A DNA stretch of 64,000 nucleotides from an uncultured Clostridia bacterium (GTDB lineage: Bacteria > Bacillota > Clostridia > Christensenellales > CAG-917), in contig CAKQUX010000003.1 in the NCBI GenBank assembly GCA_934277645.1, positions 62,001-126,000 on the forward strand, read 5' to 3'. Shown here piece after piece: positions 60,723 through 64,000 of the stretch. The position numbers and the translations under genes were made by a program. The notes under the pieces were generated by a model, which saw nothing but the letters and a program-made list of their open reading frames with translations, had not been told where the DNA came from and searched no databases. The stretch's first letter is position 1; the number at the start of each line of letters is the position of its first letter.

Positions 60723-61595
60723 ATGTTTGATATAATTTACAATCCGACAAGCAAAAGCGGAAGCAGTATCAAAATTTTCAATGAGCTTATAAGCGAGTTC
60801 GATAAACGTGGCGTCGAGTACACGCTTCACAAAACGGAGCGTAAGAATCACGCAACGGAAATCGTGAGAGAGATAAACAAAACACAAACTGACGCAAAGG
60901 TTTTGGTTTTGGGTGGCGACGGAACTTTCGGCGAAGCTCTTATGGGAATTGAAAACTTCGATACCATTGCGCTTGGACTTTTGCCTTGCGGAACGGGTAA
61001 CGACTTCGCAAGAGCGATGAAGTTTCCGAAAAAGACGATAGATTTTGTCGAACAATTTTTGAAAGGCGAAGTCAGACGTACCGACTTTATTCAAATCAAC
61101 GACGACTTGCGTTGTTTGAACGTCGCTGGGCTCGGTATGGACGTCGATATATTGGAACGCTATGCGACTCAAAAGGAAAAGAAGGGCAAAGCGAGTTATT
61201 TCGCCGCGCTTTTGTGGGTCGTTTTACACTTGAAGTTTCATAAAATCAGATATACGATTGACGGCGTGACCGAAGACAGAGATATTTTGATAACTTCCGT
61301 CGCAAACGGACTTTATGTCGGCGGAGGACTTAATATGTCGCCGAATTCGGTTATAGGCGACGGACTTTTGAACGTAGTCATGATTGACAAACTCAAAAAG
61401 GGACAAAAATATCCGATGCTTTTCAGTTATTTAAAGACCAAGCATCTCAGCCGTCCTGAAACGAGAGAGTTCGTGCGTGATGAATTTGACCTTGAAATTT
61501 TGGACAACAGCAAATTTCAAATCGACGGTGAACTTTACGATTTAAAGAAAATTCATTGTAAACTCGTCCACGACAAGTTGAGAATTTTAAACTGA
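60723..61595 (+). CDS. Diacylglycerol/lipid kinase (DagK/YegS family)
   Basis: 290 residues. Motifs: YNPTSKSGSS at the N-terminus, VLGGDGTFGEAL (nucleotide site) and LPCGTGNDFARAM; SPNSVIGDGLLNVVMIDKL marks the C-terminal beta-sandwich. It phosphorylates diacylglycerol or a related lipid and recycles it to phospholipid. DgkB of B. subtilis is the closest well-known type. Start at 60723, with GGGAG at good distance. Confidence 0.9.
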   Translation: MFDIIYNPTSKSGSSIKIFNELISEFDKRGVEYTLHKTERKNHATEIVREINKTQTDAKVLVLGGDGTFGEALMGIENFDTIALGLLPCGTGNDFARAMKFPKKTIDFVEQFLKGEVRRTDFIQINDDLRCLNVAGLGMDVDILERYATQKEKKGKASYFAALLWVVLHLKFHKIRYTIDGVTEDRDILITSVANGLYVGGGLNMSPNSVIGDGLLNVVMIDKLKKGQKYPMLFSYLKTKHLSRPETREFVRDEFDLEILDNSKFQIDGELYDLKKIHCKLVHDKLRILN

Positions 61596-61856
61596 GTAGT
61601 TGCGTTCCTTTTAGGCGAAACGTTTAAGTTGATTGTATAAAGATTAAACTATTGGTTGCCGGTAAAAATCTGCTTTAACTTAGTATAAGATTTGTTTAAG
61701 TCAGTTTGAAATCTATCAGGTTGGTATATTAAATCTATCAAGATGCCACATTATATTCCGATTGAGAATTGAACGAAACAAAGCTCGTATGAAATTTATT
61801 GTATTAGTTTAAATATCAAGACTTTAACTTATCGGTGCATAAATTTAATAGTAAAC
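61596..61856. other. Intergenic spacer with weak repeats, no gene seen
   Basis: Contains two imperfect copies of AAATCTATCA(G/A)(G/A)(T/A)TG near 61719 and 61744. No open frame with a ribosome site and no recognised RNA. Confidence 0.5.
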
Positions 61857-61887
61857 AAAAAAGGCTTATCATTCGATAAGCCTTTTT
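61857..61887. terminator. Bidirectional terminator between lipid kinase and serA
   Basis: A 13-bp stem AAAAAGGCTTATC/GATAAGCCTTTTT with loop ATTC. Confidence 0.85.
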
Positions 61888-61936
61888 GATTGTGTTTAAT
61901 TTGCTTTAAGATGCAAGCACTTTAATGCCAAGAGAA

Positions 61937-63037
61937 TTAGTAAACGACTCTGACTTTAATAAGTTCGTCGGCAGTGATTGCGGATGCGTCCGTTTCGTCG
62001 CCGTCGATAATCGAGTAGTTGTATTCGCCGCGAGTAGCGGTTGTAACTTTACCGTTTACTTTTCCGAGCTTGCCCTTGTAGATAACGCCGATACGGTGAG
62101 TGCCGTCTTTTGCGACTTTAAGGTTAGGAAGGTTTACGCTGTTGATGATATTGCCGTCTTCAATGTAAGCCTTAATTTCTTCGGCAGCCATAACCGCGCA
62201 GTTGTCTTCGGCTTCTTCGGTTGATGCTCCGAGGTGAGGGATTGCAACAATTCCTTTAAAATTCAAGCAATCGCCGTCAGGGAAGTCTACGACATATTTT
62301 CTGACCTTTCCGCTTGTCAAAGCGTCTTTGACGTCTGCATTGTTTACAAGCTCTCCGCGAGCGGCATTGATGATGATAACGCCGTCCTTCATTTTTGCGA
62401 TAGCAGCGCTGCCTATGAGGTTTTTCGTTTCAGGAGTGAAAGGCATATGAAGTGTAACGAAATCGCTTGCTGCAAAAACCTCGTCCATAGTTTTGTAAAC
62501 GGTGACGAAAGGAATTTCCGCTTTTGCGTTTTCGCTAAGGAAAGGGTCATAGCCGACAACCGTCATACCGAGAGCGTTGCAAGCAGCCGCTACCTTTCTG
62601 CCGATTGCGCCGAGTCCCAAAACGCCGATAGTCTTTCCGAGAACTTCGGTTCCTGCAAATTGACCTTTGCCTTTTTCGACTTGTTTTTTAACGTCGTCGC
62701 CCGTAAGGGTGTTTGCCCAAGCATTGCCTTCAAAGATGTTTCTTGCGGCAATAAACAATGCGCCGATAACGAGTTCTTTAACGGCGTTTGCATTTGCGCC
62801 CGGCGTGTTGAAAACCACTATGCCGCGTTTTGCGTATTCGCCTGTCGGAATGTTGTTTACGCCTGCTCCTGCGCGAGCAACGCATTGAAGCGTTTCAGGA
62901 ACTGCCCATTCGTGCATATTGAAGCTACGAACGAGAACCGCGTCCGGAGTAGCGCAATCGTCCGACAAAGCATATCCGCTTGTCAAAACGTCGTTGACCT
63001 TTTTTGAAATAGAATTTAATTTTAAAACGTTAGTCAT
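61937..63037 (-). CDS. serA: D-3-phosphoglycerate dehydrogenase
   Basis: 366 residues. First step of serine synthesis. Substrate domain with RAGAGVNNIP, NAD domain with GKTIGVLGLGAIGRKVAAACNALGM, and the catalytic histidine in IPHLGASTEEAEDN. A short C-terminal portion (about 310-366) replaces the regulatory domains of longer SerA, so feedback by serine may be weak. It lies 8 bp after serC. Confidence 0.92.
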   Translation of the reverse strand: MTNVLKLNSISKKVNDVLTSGYALSDDCATPDAVLVRSFNMHEWAVPETLQCVARAGAGVNNIPTGEYAKRGIVVFNTPGANANAVKELVIGALFIAARNIFEGNAWANTLTGDDVKKQVEKGKGQFAGTEVLGKTIGVLGLGAIGRKVAAACNALGMTVVGYDPFLSENAKAEIPFVTVYKTMDEVFAASDFVTLHMPFTPETKNLIGSAAIAKMKDGVIIINAARGELVNNADVKDALTSGKVRKYVVDFPDGDCLNFKGIVAIPHLGASTEEAEDNCAVMAAEEIKAYIEDGNIINSVNLPNLKVAKDGTHRIGVIYKGKLGKVNGKVTTATRGEYNYSIIDGDETDASAITADELIKVRVVY

Positions 63038-63045
63038 TTTTCACC

Positions 63046-64000
63046 TTATTTGTTTTCCATCTCGAATTTTTTGAGATAATCGATAAGAGCTTTAACGCCT
63101 TCGATCGGCATAGCGTTGTAGATGCTGGCTCTGAGTCCGCCGACCAAACGGTGACCTTTAAGCGACAAGAGACCGTTTGCCTCTGCGCCCTTTACGCAAG
63201 CTGCGTCAAGGTCTGCGTTAGGAGTGGTGAACGGAACGTTCATTATAGAACGGACGCTCTTTTCGACAGGGTTTTTATAGAAATTTGAGTTGTCGATGAA
63301 GTCGTAAAGCATTTTAGCCTTTTCGTTGTTAATCTTTTCGATTGCTTCGACGCCGCCGTTCTTTTTGAGATAACGAAGGTTGAGCATCATCATATAGATT
63401 GCAAAAGTAGGCGGTGTGTTGTAAAGGCTGTTGTTTTTAGCGTGAATGTCGTATCTGAGCATAGTAGGGCAGATAGGTTGAGCGTTTCCGATAAGGTCCT
63501 TACGAACGATAACGACGGTTACGCCTGCAGGTCCCAAGTTCTTTTGTGCACCTGCATAGATAAGTCCGAAATTGTTTACGTCGATGACGTGGCTCATAAT
63601 GTCCGATGACATATCGGCAACGAGCGGCATTTTGGTTTTTGGATATTCCTTGTATTCAACACCGAAAATCGTGTTGTTGGAGGTGATGTGCGCATAGTCG
63701 GCATCATCACGGAAAGAATAAGAAGGAATGTAAGTAAAGTTTTTATCTTCGGATGAGCCAGCACAGGCGATGTCGCCGTATTTTTTGGCTTCTTTGTAAG
63801 CCTTCGATGCGAAGTTGCCGGTTACTACGTAATCTGCTTTGCCCGATTTGTTCAAAAGATTGAGCGGAACTGCTTCGAATTGTGTGGATGCGCCGCCTTG
63901 AAGCAATAATACTTCGTATTCGTCGGAAACGTTAAGAAGTTCTCTGATTAAGGAAATGCATTCGTTGTGGACAGGTTCATAAACCTTTCCGCGGTGCGTC
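63046..64000 (-). CDS. serC: Phosphoserine aminotransferase, N-terminus missing (runs off right edge)
   Basis: About 318 residues are visible. The frame stays open from the window edge, beginning THRGKVYEP with LLLQGGASTQFEAVPLNLL next, both standard SerC features. Middle: GAQKNLGPAGVTVVIVRKDL carries the PLP lysine, and the C-terminus reads GLLSLKGHRLVGGLRASIYNAM. Catalyses transamination of 3-phosphohydroxypyruvate, the step after SerA. The start codon lies beyond the window. Confidence 0.93.
   Translation of the reverse strand, partial: THRGKVYEPVHNECISLIRELLNVSDEYEVLLLQGGASTQFEAVPLNLLNKSGKADYVVTGNFASKAYKEAKKYGDIACAGSSEDKNFTYIPSYSFRDDADYAHITSNNTIFGVEYKEYPKTKMPLVADMSSDIMSHVIDVNNFGLIYAGAQKNLGPAGVTVVIVRKDLIGNAQPICPTMLRYDIHAKNNSLYNTPPTFAIYMMMLNLRYLKKNGGVEAIEKINNEKAKMLYDFIDNSNFYKNPVEKSVRSIMNVPFTTPNADLDAACVKGAEANGLLSLKGHRLVGGLRASIYNAMPIEGVKALIDYLKKFEMENK

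Overview
The window looks like a chromosomal segment of an AT-rich Gram-positive anaerobe, most likely an uncultured member of the Clostridia. The support is near-consensus SigA-type promoters with 17-bp spacers, AGGAGG-type ribosome sites, intrinsic terminators after most operons, DnaD/DnaI-type helicase loading, ECF-type vitamin transporters (ThiT, QueT), a lipoprotein-anchored amino-acid ABC transporter, and spore-associated genes (SpoVT, a SpoVB-like flippase, SpmA, SpmB). The gene order spoVT-spoVB-like-mazG and the cluster metG-tatD-ksgA match Bacillus/Clostridium synteny. Genus cannot be read from the sequence. No IS element, prophage, CRISPR array, rRNA or tRNA gene was seen.

Layout. 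0-3.7 kb: branched-chain amino-acid operon ilvB-ilvN-leuA (leuA runs off the left edge) and a purine-type phosphoribosyltransferase, both leftward. 4-6.7 kb: amino-acid ABC transporter whose ATPase carries a large insertion. 7.1-12.3 kb: holA, an unknown membrane protein, cdaA (c-di-AMP synthase), DUF1015, aspartokinase. 12.6-15.3 kb: MacB-like ABC fusion. 15.6-18.7 kb: tcdA-thiN facing a TPP-riboswitch-controlled, N-terminally extended thiT. 18.7-25.4 kb: phosphodiesterase, GH2 glycosidase, ABC-2 exporter, and a DUF5058 two-gene membrane system. 25.9-30 kb: folate operon folC-folE-folP-folBK. 30-32 kb: split transketolase. 32.3-35.4 kb: dnaI/dnaD and a preQ1-riboswitch-controlled queT. 35.5-41.8 kb: flavin-reductase-like gene, spoVT-spoVB-mazG-dusB, spmAB. 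41.9-47.8 kb: metG, tatD, ksgA, two unknown genes. 48.3-51 kb: a GGDEF protein and an EAL protein in overlapping frames. 51-56.7 kb: MGMT-like protein, Mrp, FAD oxidoreductase, GPH symporter, ribbon-helix-helix protein. 56.9-64 kb: clpB, mgtC, diacylglycerol kinase, serA-serC (serC runs off the right edge).

Functionally this is mostly core metabolism: branched-chain amino acids, aspartate family, serine, folate, thiamine and queuosine-precursor salvage, plus nucleotide second messengers (c-di-AMP and c-di-GMP). The unusual content lies in gene architecture and leader RNAs: a structured leader with a 15-codon SD-led ORF and an embedded terminator before ksgA, a GGDEF/EAL frame break over a CAAAAAG slip site, start codons placed right behind -10 boxes, helically phased TGCA elements, and acidic low-complexity C-terminal tails on several unrelated membrane proteins.
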